A stretch of DNA of 64,000 nucleotides from Marinimicrobium agarilyticum DSM 16975 (lineage in GTDB: Bacteria; Pseudomonadota; Gammaproteobacteria; Pseudomonadales; Cellvibrionaceae). The stretch's first letter is position 1. Each line of letters begins with the position of its first letter. Of the stretch, positions 25,958 through 35,363 are shown one piece after another. Under the pieces are notes generated by a model, which was given only the letters and a program-made list of their open reading frames with translations, ran no database searches and was not told where the DNA came from. A program made the position numbers and the translations under genes. Location of the stretch: NCBI RefSeq assembly GCF_000423345.1, contig NZ_AUHU01000003.1, positions 558,001-622,000 of the forward strand, in the 5' to 3' direction.

Positions 25958-28237
25958 ATGCATCACTTGAGACAACACGGTTTGGGCCTCTGGCTGCTGG
26001 CATTATTGTTGCTCGGGGCCTGCGCGACCCAGGGACCCACCAGCGATCAAAACCATTGGCAAAGCGGAGACTACCGTTTGTCACTGGGTGAGCGCGGGCT
26101 GGACATTGAGTACCGGGGCGAAGTATTTGCCACCATCGACTCGTTCGAATTCAACTTTGTCAAAGGCACGATTACCGAGCTGGTCAAGCCGTCCGGTTCG
26201 AGCGACGGGCAGGCTCGACTGGACGTCGTGCTGGAGGGAGAAGATGGCTACACCCACGACTTTCCCGAACGTCTTCGTGTGATGGTGACGCAAGAGAACG
26301 GCCGCTTTCACTTTGAGGCCTCCCACCCAGGCTTCCACCACATCGGCATCAATCTGGTGGATCGGGACGAGCACTATTTTGGCTTGCTCGAAAAGCTCTA
26401 CCCGGACAATCGGAAAAGCCCGGACTTGCGAGGGGAAACCGTGACTGTGGATGTCTATCATCAGGGCGAGCGCGACTACGCGGAAAACTACGCCTCGGCC
26501 TTTTCGGCGTTCTACATCAGCAGCGCCGGCTATGGCAGCTTCTTCGATACGTTCGCCAAAGGTGAGTATCGGTTCGCGCAAAGCGGGTTGACTCACGTTT
26601 ACCACCAGACCGACGCGTTGGATTGGTATCTTATCCATGGCCCGACAGGGCAACGCATTCACCGGCGTTACTACGAGGTGATCGGCGAGCCCAAATCGGT
26701 TCCCCTCTGGGCTCTAGGGCCGGTGGTGTGGCGGGACTACAACACCGGAAAAGCGGAAATTCTCTCCGACCTGGAACATTTCAGCGCGCTTCGTATCCCG
26801 CTGACCGCCACCTTCGTTGACCGGCCCTACAGTGACGGCGGGCACGAATGGTCCAAAATGAATTTCACCGAAGCCTTTGCTGACCCCGAAGAGTGGATCG
26901 GTACGATCAACCGCGACTATGGCATGGAGGTGATGAGTTGGGTTGGCCCCATGACTTTCGGCGATACCGACTTCCCCGGTTTGCTTCCCAATCACCGGAC
27001 CTATATCGACCTGACCGACCCCGAAGCGCTGGTGGAATTCGAGCGCCGTTTGCAAACCCTGCAGTACGACGTGGGCATTCGCGGCCATAAAATGGACCGC
27101 GCGGATGAAAACTTTCCCATGACCGCCCTCTGGCACGAGCCGGTGCCGGAATCGCAAACCCGCAACACCTATGTCTATCTTTACTCCAAAGTGATCGACC
27201 AGTTTCTGCGGGGCGCCCACGGCGACAACCAGTTCAACTTCGCCCGTGCCGCTTATCACCGGACCCAGCCCTTTTTGAGCGCTGTCTGGGGTGGCGATGT
27301 GCGCCCTAACTGGCAGGGCATGGCGGGAAATCTGGCCAATGCCATGCGCGTTGGGTTTATGGGTTTTCCGGTCTGGGGCTCGGACACCGGCGGCTATCTG
27401 GGTGACGGTCGTATTGACGAAAAGCTCTACGCCCGCTGGCTGCAGTGGGGGGCCTGGAATGGCATGTTTGAAATAAAACTCGATGGCATCGGCGGGCAGG
27501 GGGAAGACCGCGTGCCCTGGCACTATTCCGAGCGTTTGCAGGCGGTCTTCCGTGAGGCTGCCGAACAGCGCATGGCCATGATTCCGTACAGTTATTCCCT
27601 GGCGAATACCTCGGCCTCCAACGGCGTGCTGATGAAACCCATGGCTTACGTCTATCCCAATGACGAACACACCTACGACCTGTGGGATCAGTACCTCTTT
27701 GGCGAGGCGTTTCTGGTGGCACCCATGCTGAGCCCGGACGATCAGCGGTCGGTCTATCTGCCGGCGGGTCATTGGTACGACTTTTACGACCTTACCCGCG
27801 CCTTTGACGGAAAGCGGACGCTCAGCGTCACGGCGGAGTTCGACCGCATCCCGGTCTTTGTTCGGGGCAATTCGCTCTATGTCACCGGGGATATCTATCG
27901 TGGCAGCGACCGCCGCTGGCGAGGTCCGCTGGAACAGGGCCGTTTAATCCTTCACGCTCTGCCGGGGCGTCCGGGGCAGGACACCGTATTTACCTATGTG
28001 GATGCCCTCGATGGAGATAGGGAGAAACGCATGACCCTCACCCGATCCGTGAATGAGGTAACACTGCAGACGCCAGCGTTGACAGTGCCGTCTGTTGTGC
28101 GGCTCCGCCTGGATCAGGCCCCTGCGCAAGTGTGGCTCAACGGTGCCCGAACAGAGGCGACCTACGATGCGGAGCGGAAGATACTCGCGCTCCCTCTGTC
28201 GGCTGGCCAGGACATTGAGCTCCGAGTCACGCTTTGA
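25958..28237 (+). CDS. Lipoprotein glycoside hydrolase family 31
   Basis: Encodes 759 aa from ATG 25958 (GGAG upstream; a TTG at 25925 abuts the previous stop). Lipobox LLGAC makes it a lipoprotein. An N-terminal beta domain (about 25-230) is followed by a GH31 barrel: VVWRDYNTGKAEILSDL, LTATFVDRPYSDGG and HKMDRADE, whose first Asp (about residue 380) fits the nucleophile in the K-x-D-x-x-E type found in alpha-xylosidases and sulfoquinovosidases rather than the WxDMNE of standard alpha-glucosidases. The acid/base region is GGDVRPNWQGM, then VWGSDTGGYLG. C-terminal beta domains follow. Activity on an alpha-linked sugar is expected; the exact one is open. Confidence 0.88.
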   Translation: MHHLRQHGLGLWLLALLLLGACATQGPTSDQNHWQSGDYRLSLGERGLDIEYRGEVFATIDSFEFNFVKGTITELVKPSGSSDGQARLDVVLEGEDGYTHDFPERLRVMVTQENGRFHFEASHPGFHHIGINLVDRDEHYFGLLEKLYPDNRKSPDLRGETVTVDVYHQGERDYAENYASAFSAFYISSAGYGSFFDTFAKGEYRFAQSGLTHVYHQTDALDWYLIHGPTGQRIHRRYYEVIGEPKSVPLWALGPVVWRDYNTGKAEILSDLEHFSALRIPLTATFVDRPYSDGGHEWSKMNFTEAFADPEEWIGTINRDYGMEVMSWVGPMTFGDTDFPGLLPNHRTYIDLTDPEALVEFERRLQTLQYDVGIRGHKMDRADENFPMTALWHEPVPESQTRNTYVYLYSKVIDQFLRGAHGDNQFNFARAAYHRTQPFLSAVWGGDVRPNWQGMAGNLANAMRVGFMGFPVWGSDTGGYLGDGRIDEKLYARWLQWGAWNGMFEIKLDGIGGQGEDRVPWHYSERLQAVFREAAEQRMAMIPYSYSLANTSASNGVLMKPMAYVYPNDEHTYDLWDQYLFGEAFLVAPMLSPDDQRSVYLPAGHWYDFYDLTRAFDGKRTLSVTAEFDRIPVFVRGNSLYVTGDIYRGSDRRWRGPLEQGRLILHALPGRPGQDTVFTYVDALDGDREKRMTLTRSVNEVTLQTPALTVPSVVRLRLDQAPAQVWLNGARTEATYDAERKILALPLSAGQDIELRVTL

Positions 28238-28251
28238 GATAAAGTACTCCG

Positions 28252-28273
28252 ACCCGCTTTCAGGGCGGGTTTT
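28252..28273 (+). terminator. Weak terminator after the GH31 gene
   Basis: ACCCGC (28252-28257) pairs with GCGGGT (28265-28270) and is followed by a short T run. It separates the two glycosidase genes from the receptor genes downstream. Confidence 0.5.
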
Positions 28274-28396
28274 GGGGGCTCTCTCTGTAAACGAATACAT
28301 ATAGAGCGTGAATTCCCTTTCAGACTGCAATTCTCCTCAGCAATACTTAATCTAACCCATTGATTTTAATGAAATATTAAAAGCAGTTTGATCTGT

Positions 28397-28420
28397 AAAA
28401 TTGTAATCGGTTACAATTTT
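28397..28420. promoter_or_regulatory. LacI-family operator upstream of TBDR 1
   Basis: A near-perfect 24-bp palindrome whose 16-bp core is TTGTAATCGGTTACAA (28401-28416), with A/T arms either side. A central CG flanked by TGTAA/TTACA half-sites is the common form for LacI/GalR repressors of sugar genes. The same core occurs, in reverse, before the next receptor (31894-31909). No LacI gene is in the window. Confidence 0.82.
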
Positions 28421-28496
28421 GCCGAGAATGGGATTCCATAACAGCGATAAATCAGCAGTGGCGCCTGTCGCCGCCCCAACGCAGTAGAGGTTAGAG

Positions 28497-31400
28497 ATGA
28501 TAAGAAAGAGTGTGAACAAACGTGCCTTGTCCGTATGGGTAGCCGCCCTGAGCTGCGCGTCCGCCCCTCTCGGTGCGGTCGCCCAGTCCGAGCAAGGTGC
28601 CGACTTACTGGAGGAAATCGTCGTCACCGGTATTCGCGCTTCTCAAGAAGCGGCGGTGGACATCAAACGCAACTCCAAGGTAGTGGTGGATTCCATCGTA
28701 GCGGAAGACATTGGCAAACTGCCCGACGTCACCATTGCCGATTCCCTCCAGCGGGTGACCGGTGTGCAGATCCAGCGTACTGCCGGGGAAGGCACCAGCC
28801 TGAACGTGCGCGGCATGCCCCAAGTGCTTACCACATTGAATGGTGAGCAATTCCTGAGTCCCTGGACCATTACCAATGTCGGCGCCAACTACTCGGACAT
28901 CCCCGCCCCCATGATCGGCGGTGTCGATGTGTATAAATCCCAGCAGGCGGCGCTGCCCGCCGGTGGCATTTCCGGTGTCGTGAACCTGAAAACCCGACGT
29001 CCGCGCGATCTGGAGCAGGGCTGGACCGCCGTGGGCGCGGTGGAAGCTTCTCGCGGTTCCATCACCGAAGAGGACAACGCCAGTGGCAACGCCTTTGTCG
29101 GCTTTAATGGCGACCGTTTCGGTTTCACCTTGGCGGGTTTTGTGTCCAACTCCAATTCCGCCAATTATGAAATCTGGGAAGATGTGCGCCTCGGCTTTGT
29201 CAACGAGGGCGGCGACCCGCTGGACCTGAACAACAACGGCGATCTGAATGACCGCTACCTGGTGCCGGGTGGCTACGGTGTGAATGCGTTTGTCATGGAG
29301 CGTGAGCGTCAGGGCCTAGCGACGTCTGTTCAGTACGACTTTACCGATGCCCTGCGCCTGACAGCGGACGTGTTCTATACCAAAATGGATCAATACGATC
29401 GCGGCGTGGAAACCCAGTTTAACGGCAGCAACAGCGATGCCTACGATGTACTGCGCCCGGGCACCCTCACTCAGCAGGAAGCCGTGCTGCCAGCGACCGG
29501 TGAAACCCCCGAACGGGTGATCAACACGATTCAACTGGCCGTGGTGGAAGCACCGGATTTTCAGGCAACCACCCGCAGCCGTCAGAACTTTACCGAAGCG
29601 CTCAACACCAACATTGAGCTGTCTTTCGACGACGGTGGCGACTTTCGGGGCAGCGTTCGTTACGTGCGTGGCGACGCAGAAAAAACCTACAAAAACGCCA
29701 CTTTCCAACAGGGCACGCCCGAGTGGTACTGGGTGGATGAAGACGGCGATGGCCAGGACGACCCGGTCGAGCCTTTCTGGGTGACCGTGGATTACCGCTC
29801 TCACTATCCGAGCTTTTCGTTTGAGGATGACCTGTCCAGCGCCGAACGTCTGAACCTGTTCCAGGCCTTTGCCGATGGCACCGAAGAGGACGCCAGTCTG
29901 GACGTTTTCCGCGCGGATGGCACCTACGAGTTTGATTTTGCGAGCTTTTACTCAGTGGATTTCGGAGTGCGCCACGGCCGTCGTGACGTCGAGCATGACC
30001 GCTTTATCTACATGACCCCCACCGGCTACTACTCCACCTGGGAAGACCCCAATGTGCCGGAAGAGAAGTGGTTTGAGCCACTGCCGGGCGACTACAAATG
30101 GCAGCAATACCCGGACTGGCGCGACTTCGCCGGTAACGAACAGCTGGGTCTGGAGCCGCACGACGAGCTGCGCGAAATGTTGATCGCCTACAACGATTTC
30201 GGCCCCTTTGAGGGCTGGGAATCTGGTGTCGCGGCGCTTGATCCCAAAAGTCTGGATGACCTGAACGGGTTCATGAACGTCATCTATCCGGGCGCCCAAC
30301 GGTTCAATGACCCTTCCCGGGCCTACGAGGTTGAGGAGACTGAGGCCTCCGCCTACTTCCAGCTGAATTTCGATAACGTCGATGGCCTTTGGGGCGTGCC
30401 GTTTGACGGCAACCTGGGCGTACGCGTTGTGGAAACCGAGCGTGAAGTGGTCAACGCGGTTTACGACCAGGGGTCGGTTCCCGCGGAGGGCACCTACTAC
30501 GGGGGTGGTTACCCCGCGACTCAGGGGCAGCCTCAAGGTTGGCAGATCATGTACAAGACTCTCGGTGAGGAAACCACTGAGACCTCTTTCACGGACGTGC
30601 TGCCCTCCGCCAACATCAACTTCTACCCGAAAGATGACGTGATCGTGCGTTTTGGCTATAGCGAAACCATGGCCCGCAATGATCTGACCAATGTCGGCTC
30701 GGGCGAAACCCTCTGGTTCCAGGAGTACCGCGTGTACACCGAAGATGGCAATCAGGTTGATGAAAACGGGGACAGCTACAAGGTGGTCACCAGCCCTGGC
30801 GGCGGCAACGATCAGGGCAACCCCTACGTCGAACCCTGGCGTGCCAACAACTATAACGCTTCGACCGAATGGTATTTCGGGGAAGGCGGTATGCTGGGCG
30901 CCGGTATTTTCCTGATCGAAGTGGAAAGTGCGACTCAGACCTTGCAGGAGCAGCGTCAATACCCGGACTCTGATGGCGTGGTACGCCGGTCGGCCAACAT
31001 CTGGACCACCAAAAACGTACCGGCCTCGGATCTGAAAGGGTTTGAAGTGGGCTACAAACAGGCCATGACGTTCCTGCCGGGGCTGTGGAGCAACACCGGT
31101 GTGGAAGCCAACTACACCTACTCCGATAACGACTCCGGTGCGCAAGATCTGGAAGGCAACACCTTCCCGCTGAACGGTAACTCCGAGCACCAGGCCAACC
31201 TGATTCTCTGGTACCAAGGTGACCGGTTGAGTTCGCGCATCGCCTACAACTGGCGCAGCGAAATCTTCCAGGGTCAGGTCGGTTTGAACACCAACGAAGC
31301 GCCGATCAGCCTCGGTAACTGGAGCGAAGCGGCAGGGTATCTGGATGCGTCGGTGAACTATGACATCACCGACAATATTTCCGTCTACCTGCAGGGCACA

Positions 31401-31508
31401 AACTTGACCGAAACGGACTATCGCAACTATGCACAGTTCGAAAGTCAGTTCCGCTCAATCAGCGTGCAGGAGCGGCGCATCGCTATCGGCCTGCGGGCCC
31501 GTCTGTAA
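28497..31508 (+). CDS. TonB-dependent receptor, sugar-locus copy 1
   Basis: Encodes 1003 aa from ATG 28497 (AGAGG 6 bases upstream). A signal peptide (ending near VAQSEQ) precedes a TonB-box region LLEEIVVTGIRAS and a plug with the typical VAEDIGKLPDVTIADSLQRV and TAGEGTSLNVRGMPQVLTTLNG. The rest is beta-barrel, ending in RIAIGLRARL. Placed directly behind two lipoprotein glycosidases and a LacI-type operator, it should import an alpha-linked oligosaccharide across the outer membrane. It is a paralogue of the next receptor, and both are exactly 1003 aa in length. A strong terminator follows. Confidence 0.93.
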   Translation: MIRKSVNKRALSVWVAALSCASAPLGAVAQSEQGADLLEEIVVTGIRASQEAAVDIKRNSKVVVDSIVAEDIGKLPDVTIADSLQRVTGVQIQRTAGEGTSLNVRGMPQVLTTLNGEQFLSPWTITNVGANYSDIPAPMIGGVDVYKSQQAALPAGGISGVVNLKTRRPRDLEQGWTAVGAVEASRGSITEEDNASGNAFVGFNGDRFGFTLAGFVSNSNSANYEIWEDVRLGFVNEGGDPLDLNNNGDLNDRYLVPGGYGVNAFVMERERQGLATSVQYDFTDALRLTADVFYTKMDQYDRGVETQFNGSNSDAYDVLRPGTLTQQEAVLPATGETPERVINTIQLAVVEAPDFQATTRSRQNFTEALNTNIELSFDDGGDFRGSVRYVRGDAEKTYKNATFQQGTPEWYWVDEDGDGQDDPVEPFWVTVDYRSHYPSFSFEDDLSSAERLNLFQAFADGTEEDASLDVFRADGTYEFDFASFYSVDFGVRHGRRDVEHDRFIYMTPTGYYSTWEDPNVPEEKWFEPLPGDYKWQQYPDWRDFAGNEQLGLEPHDELREMLIAYNDFGPFEGWESGVAALDPKSLDDLNGFMNVIYPGAQRFNDPSRAYEVEETEASAYFQLNFDNVDGLWGVPFDGNLGVRVVETEREVVNAVYDQGSVPAEGTYYGGGYPATQGQPQGWQIMYKTLGEETTETSFTDVLPSANINFYPKDDVIVRFGYSETMARNDLTNVGSGETLWFQEYRVYTEDGNQVDENGDSYKVVTSPGGGNDQGNPYVEPWRANNYNASTEWYFGEGGMLGAGIFLIEVESATQTLQEQRQYPDSDGVVRRSANIWTTKNVPASDLKGFEVGYKQAMTFLPGLWSNTGVEANYTYSDNDSGAQDLEGNTFPLNGNSEHQANLILWYQGDRLSSRIAYNWRSEIFQGQVGLNTNEAPISLGNWSEAAGYLDASVNYDITDNISVYLQGTNLTETDYRNYAQFESQFRSISVQERRIAIGLRARL

Positions 31509-31521
31509 GACTCTCCTTGAT

Positions 31522-31544
31522 GGGGCCCTTCGGGCCCCTTTTTT
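31522..31544 (+). terminator. Intrinsic terminator after TBDR copy 1
   Basis: GGGGCCC (31522-31528), loop TTC, GGGCCCC (31532-31538) and a run of six Ts. A clear rho-independent terminator. Confidence 0.94.
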
Positions 31545-31673
31545 AATGGTCACCTTCTTTCGGGATGATCGATCCAAAGCCGGCTCATCCAAACTGTCTC
31601 GCTTCTCGATCTGGGGCGGCTTAGTATTTTTCGTGCCTGGCAGGAGGTCATTGTGTAATCGGTATCTTTGCGG

Positions 31674-31687
31674 GGCTTATATAAGCC
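31674..31687. promoter_or_regulatory. Perfect 14-bp palindrome
   Basis: GGCTTATATAAGCC is fully self-complementary. A similar but broken sequence, GGCTTTATTTAGC, occurs further on (about 31773-31785). It may be a second regulator's site or a promoter element. It is not a LacI-type site. Confidence 0.45.
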
Positions 31688-31893
31688 GATCTTACTCGGC
31701 CAGCATTGGACCGCCATCTGAGCGGAATGTGTCACTTTTCTATAGTCAAAGTCACTAAAATTCCAGAATGTCGGCTTTATTTAGCTGATTGTCGCCAAAA
31801 ACATCACTTTTAGTCCTTCTGCTTGTTTTTAATATTCTAGGCATATTTATCTGATTTATGCTTGCTCTACAGGAAGTGATCGCATAGAATTTA

Positions 31894-31909
31894 TTGTAAC
31901 CGATTACAA
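31894..31909. promoter_or_regulatory. LacI-family operator upstream of TBDR 2
   Basis: TTGTAACCGATTACAA is the exact reverse complement of the core at 28401-28416, so both receptors carry the same site. It lies about 105-120 bases before the start codon of the second receptor. Confidence 0.85.
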
Positions 31910-32015
31910 AAATAACGGTTTACGTCTCCAAGGCTCTCTTGGCGTTCGATAACTTCGACTCAGCAAACACTAACAATAACCGTCAGTAAACCCGATCTGA
32001 TCAGTGAGGATGACT

Positions 32016-35000
32016 ATGCCTACCAACCCCAGATTTTCAAAAACCCGCCTAGCCTGCGCTATTGCCACCGGCACCCTGGTTACCCTGGGCGTTCCTACAT
32101 TCGCCCAGAGCCAAGCGGAGGAAGCATCCCCCGGTGTTGAGCAGGTGGTGGTGACCGGCATCCGGCGCTCCTTGGAGCGCTCCATCGACGTAAAGCGCGA
32201 CGCGAATTCGGTTGTGGACGTGATCACCGCGGAGGACATTGGCAAACTCCCCGACTCGACAATCGTTGATTCGCTCCAACGGGTCACCGGGGTGCAAATC
32301 GAGCGGTCCGCTGGCGAAGGCTCTCGAGTGAGCATTCGGGGCTCAGCGAATGTGATGACCATGCTTAATGGCGAGCAGTTTCTGTCCGCCGGGAACATTA
32401 CCGGTGTTCAGCCGGACCTGACGGATATTCCATCCACCATGGTTTCTGCGGTTGAGGTACAGAAGTCGCCCACAGCAACCACTCTGACTGGCGGTCTTAC
32501 CGGCACCATTAATCTCAAAACACATCGGCCTCTGGATCTCGACGCAGGCCATACCACTTCCACGGAGCTGACATTGGCTACCGGCTCCAGAACGAAAGAG
32601 GAGGACTATGGCGTTCAGGCGTTCACCGGTTTTAATGGCGGCGATTGGGGCTATACGCTCAACGCCTCCTACTCGGACTTTACGCTGGGCGATGACCAGT
32701 CCGGTTCCAATGGTGGCGACTACGCCGGTTGGTGGGGCATGCCCAACGAGAGCTGGGCGTTGCCACAGCCAGGGGAAGATCTGAACAACAATGGCGAGAT
32801 GGATAACTTCATTCAGTATCAGGGGTTCGCGGCGGCCAACCGCGTCAATCAAAGAAAGCGGTTGGGCATCAATGGCTCTCTGCAATTCCAATTGACCGAT
32901 GCGATCTCGCTGTTGGGTGAAGCGTTCTATACGGATATGGAGCAAAGCCGTCGTCAGAGAGGCTTGTCGGTTACCGGGGCCTGGACGAACGACTGGACCA
33001 ATCCCGTTTTCGGCGAACGCCGAGAGGCGCCTGAAGGGGCCAGCTATGGCGACTTTTACTCCGTGCAAGAATGGCAGATTAATGCCCTTCGTGTGGTACC
33101 CAACTCCAATGAGCAACTCGATCAACGCGAGTCACTCAACACCAATCTGGAATTGAGCTACGACAATGGCGGGGCGTTTACCGCCACCGTTCGATACGTG
33201 CATGGCGATGCCAGCAATGATTCCATGTCGTTTCAGATGGACGCCTATATCACCGATGGTACTCAGCATAACGGCTATTCCACGTACCCAGATGGCACGG
33301 AGGAGCCCGTTAACGTCGGCGGTTATCACGGCAGCCCCGCCCTGGCCTCCGACGGCACCCCGGCTTTGAATGAACAGGGCGAGTCGAGAGGCAACGCCGT
33401 GGTGGGGAGCGTGGCGTTTGTGGGGGACGGTCTCGTGTTTGATCTGCCCTCTGATCTGGGGGCGGATATATCTCAGTACGGTTTGGTTTCCAATCACCTG
33501 TACGGCCAGAATGGTGAGGCATCTCTGGATGTTCTGAGGTTCGATGCCTCCTATGAGTTGGATGTCGTTAATCTAACTTCAGTGGATTTTGGGGTGCGTC
33601 TGGGCACGCGCGATGTGGATTACGATGATTGGATCAATATTGCACTTCTGGAGAATCAGGCGGGAGAACCGTATGGCATCCGTTGGAAAGATGCGGACGG
33701 CGGGGCACCCAACACGGGTGAAACCTCTTACTACAACATCAAATTCTCGGATCCTATGATTCGAGATTATGTGGTTTCCGAGTCGGATTATCCTGGAGTC
33801 ACTGGGGTAAACGACATTCTATACCTTGACCCGGCAAAGGTGGACGGTCGTAGTTTCACTAACACGCTGTTCCCCAATAATTTTGATTATGCCAACCCGG
33901 GTAATTCCTATGAGGTCGAGGAGAAGACCCAAACACTTTACGCGCAGCTGAATTTTGAAGGGGAGTGGGGCCAATTCCCCTACCGTGGTAATGTGGGTTT
34001 TCGGTACATCAAAACCGAACTGGAGACCACCTCCAACATTACCGAAGGAAAGGTCGATGGCGAGACGACCTTTACCTATAACGGAACAGACTACCTGATG
34101 GGGTCTGGTTGGGATAACAAAAACGTGGGCACTTATGTCACTCCCAACGACTATGACGACTTCCTGCCGGCGATCAATTTGGCAGTGACGGTGGCTCCGG
34201 ATCATCTGTTGCGGTTTGCCTACAACAAGGCAATGACCATGCACAACCTGGATAACCTGGGGCAGGGTCTGACCGTGCAGCGACTCTATACCGAAGAGTA
34301 TGGTGATGGGGTTTTCACCGTGGATACGGCCAGTCAGAACGGTAACCCCAACCTTGAGCCTCAGCGCACGACAAATGTGGACTTGTCTTATGAGTGGTAT
34401 TTCGGCCGAGGGGGGCTTTTCAGTGCAGCAGCGTTCTATCGCGACAACGAGACCACGTTGATTACCGACTACATTATCCGTGACGATCTGGCGGATTCGG
34501 ATGGGGTGATCCGAAATGACTCCGTGCGCACTAGTACGCTGGTTTCGGTGCCTGGCGGTGAGACCAAAGGGTTCGAGGTGGGCTATCAACAGGCCTTGGA
34601 ATTTCTGCCCGGTTTCTGGGAGGACTTCGGTATTACCGCGAACTACACCTATTCTCCCAGTGAAAGCGAACAAACCGGCTTCTATGGGCAGAAGTTGCCT
34701 GAAGGGCGCAACTCGGAACATCAAACCAACTTTATCGTTTGGTACGAAAACGAACGCTTCAGCGCACGCCTGGCTCATAACTGGCGCAGCAAACAGTTGG
34801 AGTGGGTGGCAGACGTTTGGGGTACGCCGCTCGCCGTGTGGCAAGCGCCCACGGATGATCTGAGTTTATCCATGAGTTATGACATTGATGATACCTTCTC
34901 CATCAATTTCGAGGGAATCAATCTACTCGAGGAGCAGCGTACGCGCTACTTGGGATGGGAGGATCAGAAAGACAAATTCTTCTTCACCGAACGCCGGTTG

Positions 35001-35027
35001 AACGTGTCGCTTAGAGCCACCTTCTGA
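32016..35027 (+). CDS. TonB-dependent receptor, sugar-locus copy 2
   Basis: Encodes 1003 aa from ATG 32016, chosen over GTG 32004 and ATG 32010 because GAGG lies 6 bases before it. A signal peptide (to TFAQSQ) precedes a TonB-box EQVVVTGIRRSLERS, plug motifs ITAEDIGKLPDSTIVDSLQ and SAGEGSRVSIRGSANVMTMLNG, and a beta-barrel. It is closely related to the receptor just upstream (same plug layout, TLNGEQFLS versus MLNGEQFLS) and shares its operator, so the two are a tandem duplication that may have split substrates. A good terminator follows. Confidence 0.93.
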   Translation: MPTNPRFSKTRLACAIATGTLVTLGVPTFAQSQAEEASPGVEQVVVTGIRRSLERSIDVKRDANSVVDVITAEDIGKLPDSTIVDSLQRVTGVQIERSAGEGSRVSIRGSANVMTMLNGEQFLSAGNITGVQPDLTDIPSTMVSAVEVQKSPTATTLTGGLTGTINLKTHRPLDLDAGHTTSTELTLATGSRTKEEDYGVQAFTGFNGGDWGYTLNASYSDFTLGDDQSGSNGGDYAGWWGMPNESWALPQPGEDLNNNGEMDNFIQYQGFAAANRVNQRKRLGINGSLQFQLTDAISLLGEAFYTDMEQSRRQRGLSVTGAWTNDWTNPVFGERREAPEGASYGDFYSVQEWQINALRVVPNSNEQLDQRESLNTNLELSYDNGGAFTATVRYVHGDASNDSMSFQMDAYITDGTQHNGYSTYPDGTEEPVNVGGYHGSPALASDGTPALNEQGESRGNAVVGSVAFVGDGLVFDLPSDLGADISQYGLVSNHLYGQNGEASLDVLRFDASYELDVVNLTSVDFGVRLGTRDVDYDDWINIALLENQAGEPYGIRWKDADGGAPNTGETSYYNIKFSDPMIRDYVVSESDYPGVTGVNDILYLDPAKVDGRSFTNTLFPNNFDYANPGNSYEVEEKTQTLYAQLNFEGEWGQFPYRGNVGFRYIKTELETTSNITEGKVDGETTFTYNGTDYLMGSGWDNKNVGTYVTPNDYDDFLPAINLAVTVAPDHLLRFAYNKAMTMHNLDNLGQGLTVQRLYTEEYGDGVFTVDTASQNGNPNLEPQRTTNVDLSYEWYFGRGGLFSAAAFYRDNETTLITDYIIRDDLADSDGVIRNDSVRTSTLVSVPGGETKGFEVGYQQALEFLPGFWEDFGITANYTYSPSESEQTGFYGQKLPEGRNSEHQTNFIVWYENERFSARLAHNWRSKQLEWVADVWGTPLAVWQAPTDDLSLSMSYDIDDTFSINFEGINLLEEQRTRYLGWEDQKDKFFFTERRLNVSLRATF

Positions 35028-35064
35028 GGGTGGATGCTCCGTTCCGCTGAAAATTCTCCTTTCT

Positions 35065-35086
35065 GGGGCCAAATGGCCCCTTTTTT
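35065..35086 (+). terminator. Intrinsic terminator after TBDR copy 2
   Basis: GGGGCC (35065-35070), loop AAAT, GGCCCC (35075-35080) and six Ts. Confidence 0.92.
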
Positions 35087-35183
35087 ACGTGTGCCCGACT
35101 TGGATGACGTTTCCCAAAGCTGTTGACGACAGGCGACACCTGTAAGGTTGGTGCTGTACATAAACCCGCCTGTGAGAGCTAGC

Positions 35184-35342
35184 CTAGCGTCGGGCGATGA
35201 TCCACACCGCGTGGACAATACCGGGAACATAACCGGCCAGCGTCAGCAGAATATTCAGCCAAAAGTGGCCCTTAAGGCCGACCTGAAGGAAGACCCCCAG
35301 TGGTGGTAGAAGAATCGAGAGCAGTACTCGCAGAAAATCCAT
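35184..35342 (-). CDS. Pmp3/YqaE family small membrane protein
   Basis: A 52-aa gene that is easy to miss. The translated start is MDFLRVLLSILLPPLGVF, with GGAGG 4 bases before the ATG at 35342. Two hydrophobic helices are separated by GLKGHFWLNILLTLAGYVPG, ending HAVWIIARR, the consensus of Pmp3/YqaE/UPF0057 proteolipids linked to membrane potential and salt or cold stress. The DUF4112 gene ends 21 bases upstream, so the two are probably one transcript. Confidence 0.93.
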   Translation of the reverse strand: MDFLRVLLSILLPPLGVFLQVGLKGHFWLNILLTLAGYVPGIVHAVWIIARR

Positions 35343-35363
35343 ATAACCTCCTGGTCGAGAATG

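Larger units (their letters stand above)
31545..32015. other. Regulatory intergenic region between the two receptor genes
   Basis: About 470 AT-richer bases with no gene. It holds a 14-bp palindrome at 31674, a degenerate half-operator TGTAATCGGT at 31654-31663 and the full LacI-type operator at 31894. Everything points to a controlled promoter for the second receptor, but no single -35/-10 pair stands out. Confidence 0.7.
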
